64,000 nucleotides of DNA, taken from NCBI GenBank assembly GCA_043228905.1, contig JBHGNT010000003.1:9920001-9984000 (forward strand), in the 5' to 3' direction. The notes under the pieces were generated by a model. The model was not told where the DNA came from, searched no databases, and saw only the letters and a list, made by a program, of their open reading frames with translations. Position 1 is the first letter of the stretch. Every line of letters begins with the position of its first letter. The DNA is from Azolla caroliniana (lineage: Eukaryota; Polypodiophyta). Below are positions 9,006 to 18,480 of this stretch, in pieces. Both the position numbers and the translations under genes were made by a program.

Positions 9006-10934
9006 TGACCCGGAGTATGAAGACGATCACTTCGACGGCAACGAATCGACTCACTCCCTCGATAGTGAGTTCGAAGGCCTTAACATCCGGAAAAATGGAC
9101 CAAAGAAAGCCTTAGTATCCGCAAACAAGAAGCTCCGCCAATCCACCCGTGAAAAGAACCTTGTAAGCCGATTCGGTTACAACGATTATATGGCGTACCA
9201 TTACACCTTTATGATGAAGGTAGCAATAGTATGAGAGCCGAAAACCTTTTCCGAAACCATGAAGGACCCGCGATGGGTCGAAGCAATGAACGAGGAGATG
9301 TGGGCACTTTGCAAGAACAAAACATGGGATCTCGTTCCCCACTCACCGCACAAGAAGGAGATCGGTTGCAGATGGATCTACAAGGTGAAGTATAGCGCCG
9401 ACAGCTCTATAAACCGCTACAGAGCTCAACTCATAGTGAAGGGATACGCACAAACACATGGAGTCGACTATGAAGAGACATTTGCCCCGGTGGCAAAGAT
9501 GACGACTGTGCAGACCGTAATTGCACTCACAACGACGAAAGGGTGGCACCTCCATCAGATGGACGTAAAGAACGCCTTTCTTCAAGGCGAATTAGAAGAG
9601 GTATACATGGTACAACCACCTGGCTTCGAATTGCGTACTCATCCGAAAGCCGTGTGCTGACTCAAGAAGCCACTCTACGGCCTCAAGCAAGCACCTTGTG
9701 CTTGGCATTTGAAGATTACACAATATCTTCATCAAATCGGCTTTCGAATGTCGAAATCCGACAAATCTCTCTATGTACGAAACGACTGTAGAAGCTCAAT
9801 TGTCATCATCCAATACATGGATAATCTGGTTATTGGAGGTGAGCATTTAGTCAATATCAACAAGGTCAAGTCCCTCCTCTTCGGCAAATTTGAGATGACG
9901 AACATGAAGGAGCTCCATTACTTCCTTGGAATCGAAGTAATTCGGATTCTGAGTGGCATTATGATCTCTCAACGACACTACATCCTCAACTTGTTATACA
10001 AGTTCGGGATGGCTGAGTGCAAATCTGTGGCAACCCCTCTCGATTGAAACCTCAAACTAGATGCTGACTCCGGCACAGACGAGTGTGAGTCAACTCAATA
10101 TCAAAAATTGATTGGGAGCCTCATCTATCTCATGATCACTCGACCCAACCTCAACAATCTGGTCGGCCTCCTTAGCCAATTCATGCAAACTCCACGAGAT
10201 ATCCATTTTGATTGCACTAAGCGAGTATTACGATACATGAGCGGCACAATGGATTACGACATCCTCTTTGCATCGGCCACACGAATTCGATTCGAAGGGT
10301 ACACGGATGCCGACTAGGCCGCCTACAGAGTTGATCGATGATCGACCTTCGGATTTGTCTTGTCGCTCGGTAGCAGAGCAATATCTTGGAGTAGTAAGAA
10401 GCAGCCTACCATCGCATCGAGTACGGAGGCCGAATATAGGGGCGCAGCTGTACTTGCATGTGAAGTTGTATGGCTTAAGAGGAGTTTGAAGGATCTTGGC
10501 GTTCCCATCAAGGATCCGACTACCATTTCCTGCGACAACATGAGCAGTATATATCTGGCTCGGAACTGCACGCACAAAGCATATCGAAGTGCACTACCAC
10601 TTCATTCGAGAGTGTGTTTAGGCCGGAGATGTCGATCTTCTACACATCAACACGAATCTTCAGACAACCGACATCTTCACCAAGGCCCTAGGAACCGACA
10701 AGCATTGGGAATTCATGTCAGACATTGGATTGACGATCCCTGACTTGCAAAGCTTGAGGGGGAGTACAAGCGAGAACCGGATACCGTCCGAACTGGGTAC
10801 GAACCAAAGCGGACACCGAAGATCGTCCGAAGCGGATACTAGCCGAAGTGGACACCAGAGATCGTCCGAACCGGATACCAGCCGAAGCGGACATCAATCG
10901 AAAGGAACCGACCCGAGCTGAGCTTGAAGGGGCG
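9006..10934 (+). pseudogene. Copia family A reverse transcriptase and RNase H, decayed
   Basis: Reverse transcriptase starts near 9259 (DPRWVEAMNEEMWALCKNKT) and runs through IGCRWIYKVKY, GVDYEETFAPVAKMTTV, HLHQMDVKNAFLQGELEEVY and LKKPLYGLKQAP. The usual YVDD is QYMDN here, so the polymerase site is lost. RNase H follows (FEGYTDAD then a stop; a shifted frame gives ISWSSKKQPTIASSTEAEY and TISCDNMSSIYL). Stops at 9658, 10046 and 10315 plus frameshifts prevent expression. It corresponds to the part missing from the minus-strand copy at 600-4239. Confidence 0.85.
10785..10915 (+). repeat. Imperfect 45-bp tandem repeat before the Copia LTR
   Basis: The unit around cgaagcggacaccgaagatcg occurs about three times between 10785 and 10915 (SRSGHQRSSEPDT-like when translated). 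It lies between the RNase H region and the polypurine-like gcttgaaggggcg (10922-10934) that precedes the LTR. Confidence 0.6.
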
Positions 10935-11385
10935 TGTTGAGAATCAAGCTCAACATAGTGCAACGTGTAAACACACCTTTTGAGAATCTATGATTACTCA
11001 AAAGTCAAGAGTCACACCACTACTCTCTACACATTAACTATGTGTCATAGAATCATATTTTATGACACATAACTAATGAATTAAATATTCCCCATGACTA
11101 TGAGTCTTCACATTCCCCAAGAGAGAGTCGTTGTTGTAGTTATTTAATAAAGAGAGAGGGTGACTATATATAAAGCACCCTCCTCATACTTTATACTAAG
11201 TCGATTGTGACTCCTTGTAATGCTACATTTTGTATTTGCTATTCTACTTGTGAATATACACCTTCTTCTTGAGTATTCCTTTTTCTATCTATCTTGTGTT
11301 CTCTCTTCCCTCCTATAATTCCTCTAACACATACACATAACACACATCTCTTCCGCTACACAAGAATCATATCTGATTCTTTACA
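10935..11385 (+). repeat. 3' LTR of Copia family A
   Basis: It starts tgttgagaatcaagctcaac and ends gattctttaca (451 bp), the same ends as 3772-4239 (minus) and 48813-49237. Internal landmarks such as tatgacacataact and gactatatataaagcaccctc (TATA-like, near 11165) are shared. The 5-bp flanks are gggcg on the left (element internal) and gtgat on the right, so a target duplication cannot be tested. Confidence 0.85.
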
Positions 11386-11600
11386 GTGATTATATCCTTG
11401 ATTTTTGATGTTATGGGTGTCACTGGCTTACATCTTGTGGTTAACTTTAGCAGACTAGTTCCTTCGCCACCTGAAATTAAACAATTCATTGTATTGTACA
11501 CACTTTTTCTACTAACACCAATTACCTTAGATAGCACACTGATGTTAAGATTGTCAACATCACTATTAAGTAAATCCAGAGGAGATATCATTGTCTTAGG
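11386..11600 (-). pseudogene. Helix-turn-helix fragment of a transposase-like gene
   Basis: The minus-strand frame starting at 11591 includes DNLNISVLSKVIGVSRKSVY and then ITSKIKDII. The VIGVSRKSV stretch after a short helix looks like a helix-turn-helix of a transposase or recombinase-like protein. It ends where the Copia LTR begins (11385) and is bounded on the other side by Copia RNase H near 11600. It may belong with the transposase-like gene at 4294-5169, but no overlap exists to prove it. Confidence 0.3.
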
Positions 11601-11757
11601 GAGAGGGTAGAAGAAAAGGAGTTTGCTCTGATGAAGATCGACACTACGGAGAACAGGTCGGACATGCTGACAAAGGTGTTGTCGACAGAGAAGCTGGAAG
11701 CGTGCTGAAGATGGGTTAAACTAGTGAAGTACCCCATCCCGGAGTGAAGGGGTAGTT
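11601..11757 (+). pseudogene. C-terminal RNase H scrap of another Copia
   Basis: The plus frame reads EFALMKIDTTENRSDMLTKV then LSTEKLEAC, the typical end of a Copia RNase H (ENxADMLTKxL). Nothing of the rest of pol is present. It is followed by tgttgggaaat, a common Copia LTR start, so it is the 3' end of a third Copia type, distinct from family A. Confidence 0.6.
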
Positions 11758-11800
11758 TGTTGGGAAATAGGTCCCTCCAAAAGGGAAGAGCCCGAGCCGG

Positions 11801-12305
11801 TGTCGTAAAGATTTTCGTCCATAGGCGGAAACCGGGGTGGGAAGGGCAAGTCGGTGGTGTGCTACATGTGCACATGTAAACTAGGATATGGTGTATAGAA
11901 AGAGAGGGGAAATTTTATCCCACATTGTAAGGTCCCTCCCTCCTTGGGCTATAAAAGGAAGGGAGGGGTCACTTATGAGGGGTTGCCTATTTTGAGGGAG
12001 AGAGGCATACCACTTAGGTCGAGGGTTTCCTATTCGGTTTTAGGGTTTCGGTTAGGGTTTTCTTCTTGGGTTTTCTTTAGGGTTTTCTTATAGTCGTTTG
12101 GTGCGGCCATGGCGGCCACCATTGTTGTAATCATTCATTTCTTAATAGAACTTCTTGTTGAGTATCTTGATTGCATCTTCTTCTTCTTCTATCATAATGT
12201 CATATTCGTTCTCTTCTCCTCTTGAGCTAATCTTTCTCCTCCACTCCCTAGTCCAAGACCCTCGTGGTCCCGCCCTTCTACACGCATGCGCATAACAACG
12301 CGACA
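11801..12305 (+). repeat. 5' LTR of the non-autonomous Gypsy
   Basis: It starts tgtcgtaaag and ends acgcgaca (505 bp). A TATA box (ctataaaagg) lies at about 11949. Several telomere-like units (tttagggttt, gttagggttt, tttagggttt) lie at 12030-12092. The primer-binding site tggtgaacctgacgtga starts at 12310, four bases after the LTR. It appears complementary to the 3' end of plant tRNA-Trp, as I remember that tRNA, with one mismatch. Confidence 0.85.
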
Positions 12306-12342
12306 TCTTTGGTGAACCTGACGTGAAGGGCGGCAAGGGAGC

Positions 12343-13014
12343 ATGGAGATGGAAGAAGACTTTGACTTCGACGAGATGATGGCAAAGATCATGATGGAAG
12401 CCGGACGGAAGATGGCGAAGCGAGATGCGGCTCAACAAGCCGTCGAAAGGGTGGTTGATCGAGTCGGCCGGTTCAATGGGAATGAGGTCCCAAAATTTTT
12501 GGGAGCCTACAAGGCCGAGATGGCGAAAGGGGGCGTGGATGAGGTGATGCGGCTAGAGTGTTTTCCTCGAGTGGCGGCCGCATCGGTGCACAAGGAGGTC
12601 AAGGAGCTACGAGAAGCTCACTAGTCATGGGTGTCCTTGGAGGGAGCCCTATTGGAAGCGTATGGATACGCGAAACCGGAGTGGGTATGTCGGCAATCCA
12701 ATGGGGAGCGGTCAGCAACAACGTGGCCCGCGAACAGCGGAGAAGAGAGAGCGGCGAGTGAGTACGCACTACCGCCGGAAGAGAGCTCAACGCAAAACGG
12801 TTTGGAGGAGCTCAACCTAGAAGCGCTAATATGGGAGGCATGCGAGCTTGTGAAGGGGAAAATCGAAGCCGAAGAAGGGCTTATTATGGAGTCGGGCCGG
12901 AGGCGATCGGAGGATGCGGAGGAAGAAGCCTCCCGAAGCGTAGAAGACGGGGCCTATACGGAGGCCGGACATGGGAGAGGGTGCGGAGCAAGCGACCCTC
13001 TTGCCTTGCGGTGA
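12343..13014 (+). pseudogene. gag-like stub interrupted by one amber codon
   Basis: From ATG 12343 the frame reads MEMEEDFDFDEMMAKIM and then VDRVGRFNGNEVPKFLGAYK. This aligns with NGQFNGKDVSRYLQDYKAE in the intact Gypsy gag (from 51997). A TAG at 12622 is followed in the same frame by SWVSLEGALLEAYG, matching TWEAFEGALKTTF, so the stop is a later change or a readthrough point. The frame ends at 13014 without a zinc knuckle or protease. It may still provide packaging signals in RNA. Confidence 0.65.
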
Positions 13015-14179
13015 AGGGACGGCCATGGAGGCCGGTAACTACGGATTCGGGACATGGCGGCCCGAAACATCGAGTGAGGAGGAGACAAGCGGTGGTGCCG
13101 CGACCTTACACACACCGGTCCTAGAGACTCCGGCATCCGGCCCGAGAGCCGGTGTGAGACCTAGAGTGACGGACGGTGGTGGCGGCAAGGCGGGCAACCG
13201 AGACGACGGCATGGAAGAGACAGTAGCAAGCATAATCGAGGCTTGCGCGATTGGAGGCGGGTTAGCCGCGGACAACGACGTCCGAACGGAAGCGGCTACG
13301 GACACAACGAGCGGCGGTGCCGGGTCCTTACCCACACCGGTCCTAGAGGCTCCGGCGGCCGGCCCGAGTGCCGGCGTGAGACCTAGAGCAACGGGCAGTG
13401 GCGGCAACAAGGAGGGAAACCAAGACAACGGCAAGGAAAGCGAGGAAGAAGGGGCAGCAAGCATAATCGAGGCTTGCGGAATCGGAGATGGGGGAGCCGT
13501 GGACAACGACGTTCGGACGGAGGCGGCTACAGCAACGACGAGCGGAGGTGCTGGGACCTTACCCACACCTATTCTAGAGACTTCGACGGTCGGCCCCGAG
13601 AGCCCACGTGAGACCGGAGAGACGAAAGGTGGCGGCGGCAAAGCGGATGACCGAAACAACAACGAGGAAGGTCATAGTGGACGGAGGAAAGACCCCTCGA
13701 CACCGGAACCGGAGACTACGGCGATTACGCTCGAATGCCAACATAAGACCGGAGAGAAGGGCGGTGGCCATGAGGAGGCGTGGCCCGGAGCGAACACGTG
13801 CGAAGATGAGGATGCGAGGCTCGGAACGGGCACATACAAGAGGATTGACGGAGAGGTTGGGAACGGCAAGGAGGAGAGAGTCGGGAACCAACCCGATTGG
13901 AAGATAAACCGGTCAATAATCCGACACAACCGGAAGACGAGGCGGAAGAAGATTGGAGCGGGGTCCGGTCAAACGGGCCCGAACCGAAGAAGAGCCGGCA
14001 AGGCCGGATTGGTGCGAACAAACATGTACCGGCCGGTTATGGTTACGGAAGGGAGTCGACCAAACCGGAACTCGATCGGCCGAGACCGATCCGGGCGAAG
14101 GCTAAGACGGCATGATTGGAGGTCGAGGCGAACGAGCCACAACACCCGGTGGGAGCCGGTGACGCGAGAAGGAGGCTAA
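12971..14179 (+). CDS. Repetitive Gly/Thr/Glu-rich open frame, function unknown
   Basis: An uninterrupted 402-codon frame starts at ATG 12971, overlapping the end of the gag stub in another frame. It contains three copies of a 222-231-bp unit (starting near 13112, 13334 and 13565) with landmarks TPVLETPASGPRAGVRPR and ASIIEACAIGGGLA. No known domain is visible. The composition is GC-rich and low in hydrophobic residues. The antisense strand is also open over much of it, so base composition alone could keep the frame open. It might be a spacer rather than a protein. Confidence 0.35.
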   Translation: MGEGAEQATLLPCGEGTAMEAGNYGFGTWRPETSSEEETSGGAATLHTPVLETPASGPRAGVRPRVTDGGGGKAGNRDDGMEETVASIIEACAIGGGLAADNDVRTEAATDTTSGGAGSLPTPVLEAPAAGPSAGVRPRATGSGGNKEGNQDNGKESEEEGAASIIEACGIGDGGAVDNDVRTEAATATTSGGAGTLPTPILETSTVGPESPRETGETKGGGGKADDRNNNEEGHSGRRKDPSTPEPETTAITLECQHKTGEKGGGHEEAWPGANTCEDEDARLGTGTYKRIDGEVGNGKEERVGNQPDWKINRSIIRHNRKTRRKKIGAGSGQTGPNRRRAGKAGLVRTNMYRPVMVTEGSRPNRNSIGRDRSGRRLRRHDWRSRRTSHNTRWEPVTREGG

Positions 14180-15429
14180 CCGGGCACGGTGATTACGTCT
14201 TGGCGGAAGACCGAGAGCAAGAGGAACCCTCCACACCTATTCTTGAGACTTTGGCAGTTGCAGATCAACGTAAGACCAAAGAGACGGCAGAAGGCGGCGA
14301 GGAGTCGGAGACCGGAACGGACGAGGCTACCGGAACGGGTACCCGGTGCGTGAAGGCGGACGAGCACGGCCAAGACGGCAAGCCGGAGTCGAAAGGGGCT
14401 ACGACAACGAAATACGAAGAGGCCGACACGGAGGTCGGGACTACAATGAGGGAGGCGCGTAATACGAAGTATGCACTACGGCGTAAAACGGAGCATGCAC
14501 TACGGCCGGCGAAGGGCCAAGAAGCAAGCGTGCATTCGGAGGAGCCGCAACAAGTGACCGACGATGACGGTCGGAGGAAGCCTTCGAGAGGCAAGCGCGG
14601 GACGACGGACGGTGCGACGAGACGCCAAGATCAACGAAACGAGACGAGTGTGATCGGCACGAACGAAGGACTGTGTCTGGGAAAACGGAGGGGATGCGTG
14701 GAGAACGGAGGGTCACGTACCGTGAAGAGCAAACGGGGCATCCCAAAGGATGTGTGCGACCGAGCGGGCCAGGCGGGCCAAAAAGGCGCAAGTCGGGGCG
14801 AGGCGGTAACGAGAGCCTCGAGGGACACCAACATGGAGGTCAGGATGACGGTACGCTCTACGGCGAGAGAGCACGACGGGCAAGGGAGAGGCAAGGAATG
14901 CGGAATGGGGCCGCCTAAGGGCCAAAGAATGAGCGCATATTTGGGGGACAACATCGACGCATGGGAAGAGCCTACGGAAGGCAAGCGCGGAGCGGGAAGA
15001 GTCGACACACCGAGGTGTTCGACTTGCGGAGACGATAAAACCAAAGGAGCGGCACGCAAAGGGCGGAAACCGGAGTGCGACCGGAGAGATCCGGAGCGCA
15101 TTCGGAGGACATGCGAGGCGGACCAAGAGGGTGTACCTCGGGGCGAAGCGGCAACATCGGAGGTTGCGGAGGACACCGAAGACGAGAGCACCGACACGGA
15201 TGTCGGGGAAGCAACGTACCTTTTCGAAAGGGTATGCAGAGCGGAGCGGAGTGCGAGACGTGCGATGTGGCCGCGTAAGGGCCGAACGACAAGCACGAGG
15301 ATGATCGGCGAGCATGGAAGGCTATGTCTTGAGAACCGGAGGAGGTGCGTGGAGAGCAACGCTACGGAAGCACGGCATCCTAGAAGGCATGCGAGGCCAA
15401 GCGGGCCAAGAGGACGAGAGACGGGATGA
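14116..15429 (+). CDS. Repetitive charged open frame, function unknown
   Basis: A 437-codon open stretch, without an ATG at its 5' end, is rich in Arg, Glu, Gly and Thr. A landmark block starting LCLGKRRGCVENGG (DNA 14671) recurs diverged as LCLENRRRCVES (15322). The offset is 651 bp, exactly 217 codons. Cys pairs (CSTCGDD) occur once and do not form a clear zinc finger. The repeat continues beyond the stop at 15429 in a shifted frame. No family is recognised. As with the preceding frame, coding status is doubtful. Confidence 0.3.
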   Translation: MEVEANEPQHPVGAGDARRRLTGHGDYVLAEDREQEEPSTPILETLAVADQRKTKETAEGGEESETGTDEATGTGTRCVKADEHGQDGKPESKGATTTKYEEADTEVGTTMREARNTKYALRRKTEHALRPAKGQEASVHSEEPQQVTDDDGRRKPSRGKRGTTDGATRRQDQRNETSVIGTNEGLCLGKRRGCVENGGSRTVKSKRGIPKDVCDRAGQAGQKGASRGEAVTRASRDTNMEVRMTVRSTAREHDGQGRGKECGMGPPKGQRMSAYLGDNIDAWEEPTEGKRGAGRVDTPRCSTCGDDKTKGAARKGRKPECDRRDPERIRRTCEADQEGVPRGEAATSEVAEDTEDESTDTDVGEATYLFERVCRAERSARRAMWPRKGRTTSTRMIGEHGRLCLENRRRCVESNATEARHPRRHARPSGPRGRETG

Positions 15430-15710
15430 AGCGGTAATGGGAGTCGCAAAGGACACTGACATGGTGGTCGGGATGACGGTATGCTCTCGGACGAGAGAGC
15501 ACGGCGCGCAACGGAGAAGCGAGGAGCGTGTAATGAGGTCGTCGAGGGACCGAAGAACGAGCGCATGTTCGGGAGACAACAAGGGCCCACAGAAAGAGCC
15601 TACGGAAGGTGAGTGCAAAACGGAGGGAATCGGCACGAGGTGTTCGAGACGAAGGGAGGATCGAGCTAGAGATAGAACACAAGCGGTATGCGAGGGGCAG
15701 AATCCGGCGA
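14640..15710 (+). repeat. Two diverged copies of a 651-bp unit
   Basis: Segments from about 14640 and 15290 align over several hundred bases, for example ggatgcgtggagaac / aggtgcgtggagagc and gagcctacggaaggcaagcg / gagcctacggaaggtgagtg. Together with the 222-231-bp units at 13090-13620 they show that the interior of this element grew by tandem duplication. Confidence 0.6.
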
Positions 15711-16065
15711 GCAAACGGGGTGACCAAGGGCTTAATCAGAGGACCTACGTGGCGGACAAAGAAAGAGTGACCGGATCGGCAATGGCGTTCAGGAGGACCG
15801 ACCGGGGAGGAAGGCGCGTGTGGTGGATATGGCAGTTCGGATGGAGCCACCGGTTCGGGGACACACGGTGGACGTGGTGGATCGGATGGAGCTGATGGGT
15901 TGAGGCCGGTAAGGAGCCGGCAAGACGGATCGGCGCCGGCAAGGGACCAGCAAGACGGTTGGGTGCCGGTAAGGCGAAAGACCCGGTTGATCACCGTTGC
16001 CGAAATCTCTCACCCTTTTCCTTTCTTGGCACATACCGGTGGATGTGCGGTTTGGTGGGGGTGGA

Positions 16066-16570
16066 TGTCGTGAAGATTTTCGTCCATAGGCGGAAACCGG
16101 GGTGGGAAGGGCAAGTCGGTGGTGTGCTACATGTGCACATGTAAACTAGGATATGGTGTATAGAAAGAGAGGGGAAATTTTATCCCACATTGTAAGGTCC
16201 CTCCCTCCTTGGGCTATAAAAGGAAGGGAGGGGTCACTTATGAGGGGTTGCCTATTTTGAGGGAGAGAGGCATACCACTTAGGTCGAGGGTTTCCTATTC
16301 GGTTTTAGGGTTTCGGTTAGGGTTTTCTTCTTGGGTTTTCTTTAGGGTTTTCTTATAGTCGTTTGGTGCGGCCATGGCGGCCACCATTGTTGTAATCATT
16401 CATTTCTTAATAGAACTTCTTGTTGAGTATCTTGATTGCATCTTCTTCTTCTTCTATCATAATGTCATATTCGTTCTCTTCTCCTCTTGAGCTAATCTTT
16501 CTCCTCCACTCCCTAGTCCAAGACCCTCGTGGTCCCGCCCTTCTACACGCACGTGCGTAACAACGCGACA
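16066..16570 (+). repeat. 3' LTR of the non-autonomous Gypsy, with polypurine tract
   Basis: The tract ggtttggtgggggtgga (16049-16065) precedes tgtcgtgaag (16066), and the LTR ends acgcgaca (16570), 505 bp like the 5' copy. Differences seen by eye are one near the start (gtgaag versus gtaaag) and three within the last 25 bases. Confidence 0.85.
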
Positions 16571-17060
16571 CCGGATTGGTTGGAGTCGATATCGGCCTCG
16601 ACCAAAAAATCGTATAATAATCGATTTGGCTAATAGTCGAATCGATCGAAGCTGACTCGAGGCTAGATTTGTAAATAGTCATATATGAACATGAGCATAA
16701 ATATACTTAGGGCAAGTAGTTAGATAGGATGATTATCATTATTGTGAAAAGATATAGTGTGGTGTTGCCTCTGTAACTAGCGTGGGAGAGTAAGAGAGTG
16801 TGAGTAACTCTATAGCCGTTTGTGGACAAAGAAGAGCTCAAGGTCATTGTCTTGAAGCGTCTTGTTGTATTCCTCCTATTATAGTGATAAAGTTCAGAGT
16901 TTGTGAACTCCGTGTGGTTTTTCCCGTTCAGGGTTTCCCACGTAAAATATTTGTGTCTCTATACTTCTAGTTTCTGTTTTGTCTGTGCACTGTAATTCTT
17001 GATCTTTGCACCCGCATACGCATACGTATAAACCTGTTGTGGTCGACAGTATCCTCGACA

Positions 17061-17633
17061 GAACTCTACCCTAATTCATGGCATTGTAGCAATCAATGGT
17101 AGTTGCGGTCTCGTCAGCTCACTCGATTCGCCATCACCGAGTGTTTCAACCCTCCTGCCCTATCTTTCTTTCCGTCTTCATTACGTAATCAGTGCTTAAT
17201 GTTATTGCTACCACCATTGTAATTGTTTGCTCGAACCGTTGTACATGCCCTAACCTATAAAGGGTTTTTCTTGTTTAATGAAAGTGTTCCTGAACTAACG
17301 CAAGGTTCCTCGTTCTTAATCTTGCTTGTCCATCTTTTATTTTATGTTCACCATGTTAATCACTTGTTTCCACCCTAACCTCATCCATTAATCGTTGGCC
17401 TACTTGCAAAAGGGAGGAAAGAGAAGGACACAACTTTCCCTTCAACTCTACTATCCCTTTGTCTTTACTTCCCTTCAACTTTGGAGAACTTTTGACTTCA
17501 AAGAACCTTCGAATTTGGGGATGTTTCAACTCTAGAGAACCTTCGACTTTGACACGCCTCCAAGTTTGAGGAGCTCTCGACTCTATCGAGCTCTCGAGTC
17601 ACCTATCATCCACACCCTCTCAGCCCATGTGTC
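17061..17633 (+). repeat. Probable older LTR remnant interrupted by the intact Copia
   Basis: This stretch has no coding potential. It contains cctataaagg near 17258 followed by a T-rich leader-like run. Across the Copia insertion, 22984-23050 continues with ctcgtggttctactcgagc and ends cgcaacaaca, resembling the termini of the Gypsy LTRs in this window. Together the two parts may be a solo LTR. The 5' boundary cannot be fixed. Confidence 0.3.
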
Positions 17634-17923
17634 TGTCGAATGCATGTATATAATGGACGTATTCACACTATCTCGTATTTGGCCATTCTTGTAATTAGCA
17701 TAAAGGGTAGTTGCCCTAAGTCGGTCACTATATATAGTGACCTTGTAACCTCTTTGTGAGGTTGGCTGTTGTATTGTTGCTTTGTGTAAGAGAAAGTCTT
17801 TTGTGTCTCTCTCTCTCTCCCTCTCTCTCTCTCTGTGCAACGACCTACATTCTGTCATACACAGGGAATAAACAGGAATCGAGTGCTTCAAGATCTTCCG
17901 CACAGACGACATTGCTTACAACA
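17634..17923 (+). repeat. 5' LTR of the intact Copia, with primer-binding site
   Basis: It starts tgtcgaatgcatg and ends gcttacaaca. Promoter-like features are ctatatatagtgacc (near 17727), an imperfect palindrome with gtcactatatatagtgac, and a CT-rich run (17804-17834). The primer-binding site tggtatcagagc (17926-17937) follows two bases after the LTR. Confidence 0.92.
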
Positions 17924-18480
17924 TCTGGTATCAGAGCCTGCACAGTAGTCGGTCCTTCAATCCGCTGTCGGCCGTCGTCTCTGCATTCGGTTTCCTGCGT
18001 CATTCGAAGAAGAAAGAAGAAAAAAAAAAAAAAACCAGGTTTGCATCTCATTGCGTTAGATCCTCTTGCTTGGAGTAAGCCAGCAGGTCGTACTCTGTCC
18101 CTTGTGATCGTAACCGCTCGAGGTGAAATCCCCTTGTGCAACTTTGACAACAACCCAAATTCGTGCTTCATCTGGCTGATCGACATTCGGGAGGATCAGT
18201 CGGATCCGTCTCTCTCGTCGCTGCAGTCAACCGAAGCAAAATCGGTTCAGATAATCGGTTTTAATAATCGGTATTCGGCATATATATCCGAAACGAACCA
18301 GGCTCCGACTCGGCAACATTCGGGAAGACCAGTCGGTTCTGTCCCTCAAGCTACCGAAGTCAATTCGAGCAAGTTCCGAAGCCGAACCGACTCGGGTTCG
18401 AATCCGACTAGAGCGATATCGGGTGAGCCAACCGGCTGCACTCCAACAAGGTTCGTAGTCAACAACCGAAACCGAATTTG

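Larger units (their letters stand above)
11801..16570 (+). mobile_element. Young non-autonomous Gypsy element (gag stub, no pol)
   Basis: It has 505-bp LTRs at both ends, a primer-binding site, a gag-like start, long GC-rich repetitive frames and a polypurine tract, but no protease, reverse transcriptase or integrase in its 3.76-kb interior. By eye the LTRs differ at about four positions, so insertion was recent. CCGG flanks both sides. Shared gag start, primer site and LTR termini with the intact Gypsy at 51070 suggest mobilisation in trans by a relative. The structure matches what is called a large retrotransposon derivative (LARD) or TR-GAG element. Confidence 0.8.
11758..17060 (+). mobile_element. 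3' LTR of that Copia, split by the Gypsy at 11801-16570
   Basis: The LTR starts tgttgggaaatagg (11758), breaks at 11800, and resumes at 16571 with ccggattggttggagtcg. It ends near 17048 or 17060 (ggtcgaca / cctcgaca). The second part has the style of plant Copia LTRs (gtgtggtttttcccgttcagg, 16911-16931). The CCGG next to both ends of the inserted Gypsy fits a 4-bp target duplication. The exact LTR end is uncertain. Confidence 0.5.

Noticed and set aside
12028-12095. Interstitial telomere
   Set aside because: Only a few imperfect TTTAGGG units spaced by other bases inside an LTR; not a tandem telomere array.
13039-15590. Long open frames on the minus strand (13039-13662 and 14631-15590)
   Set aside because: They mirror the GC-rich repetitive plus frames, contain no known domain and lack any promoter or start support.
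17756-18480. Separate protein upstream of the Copia polyprotein
   Set aside because: The open stretch starts inside the LTR, includes CT and poly(A) runs and has no known domain; it is the untranslated leader.
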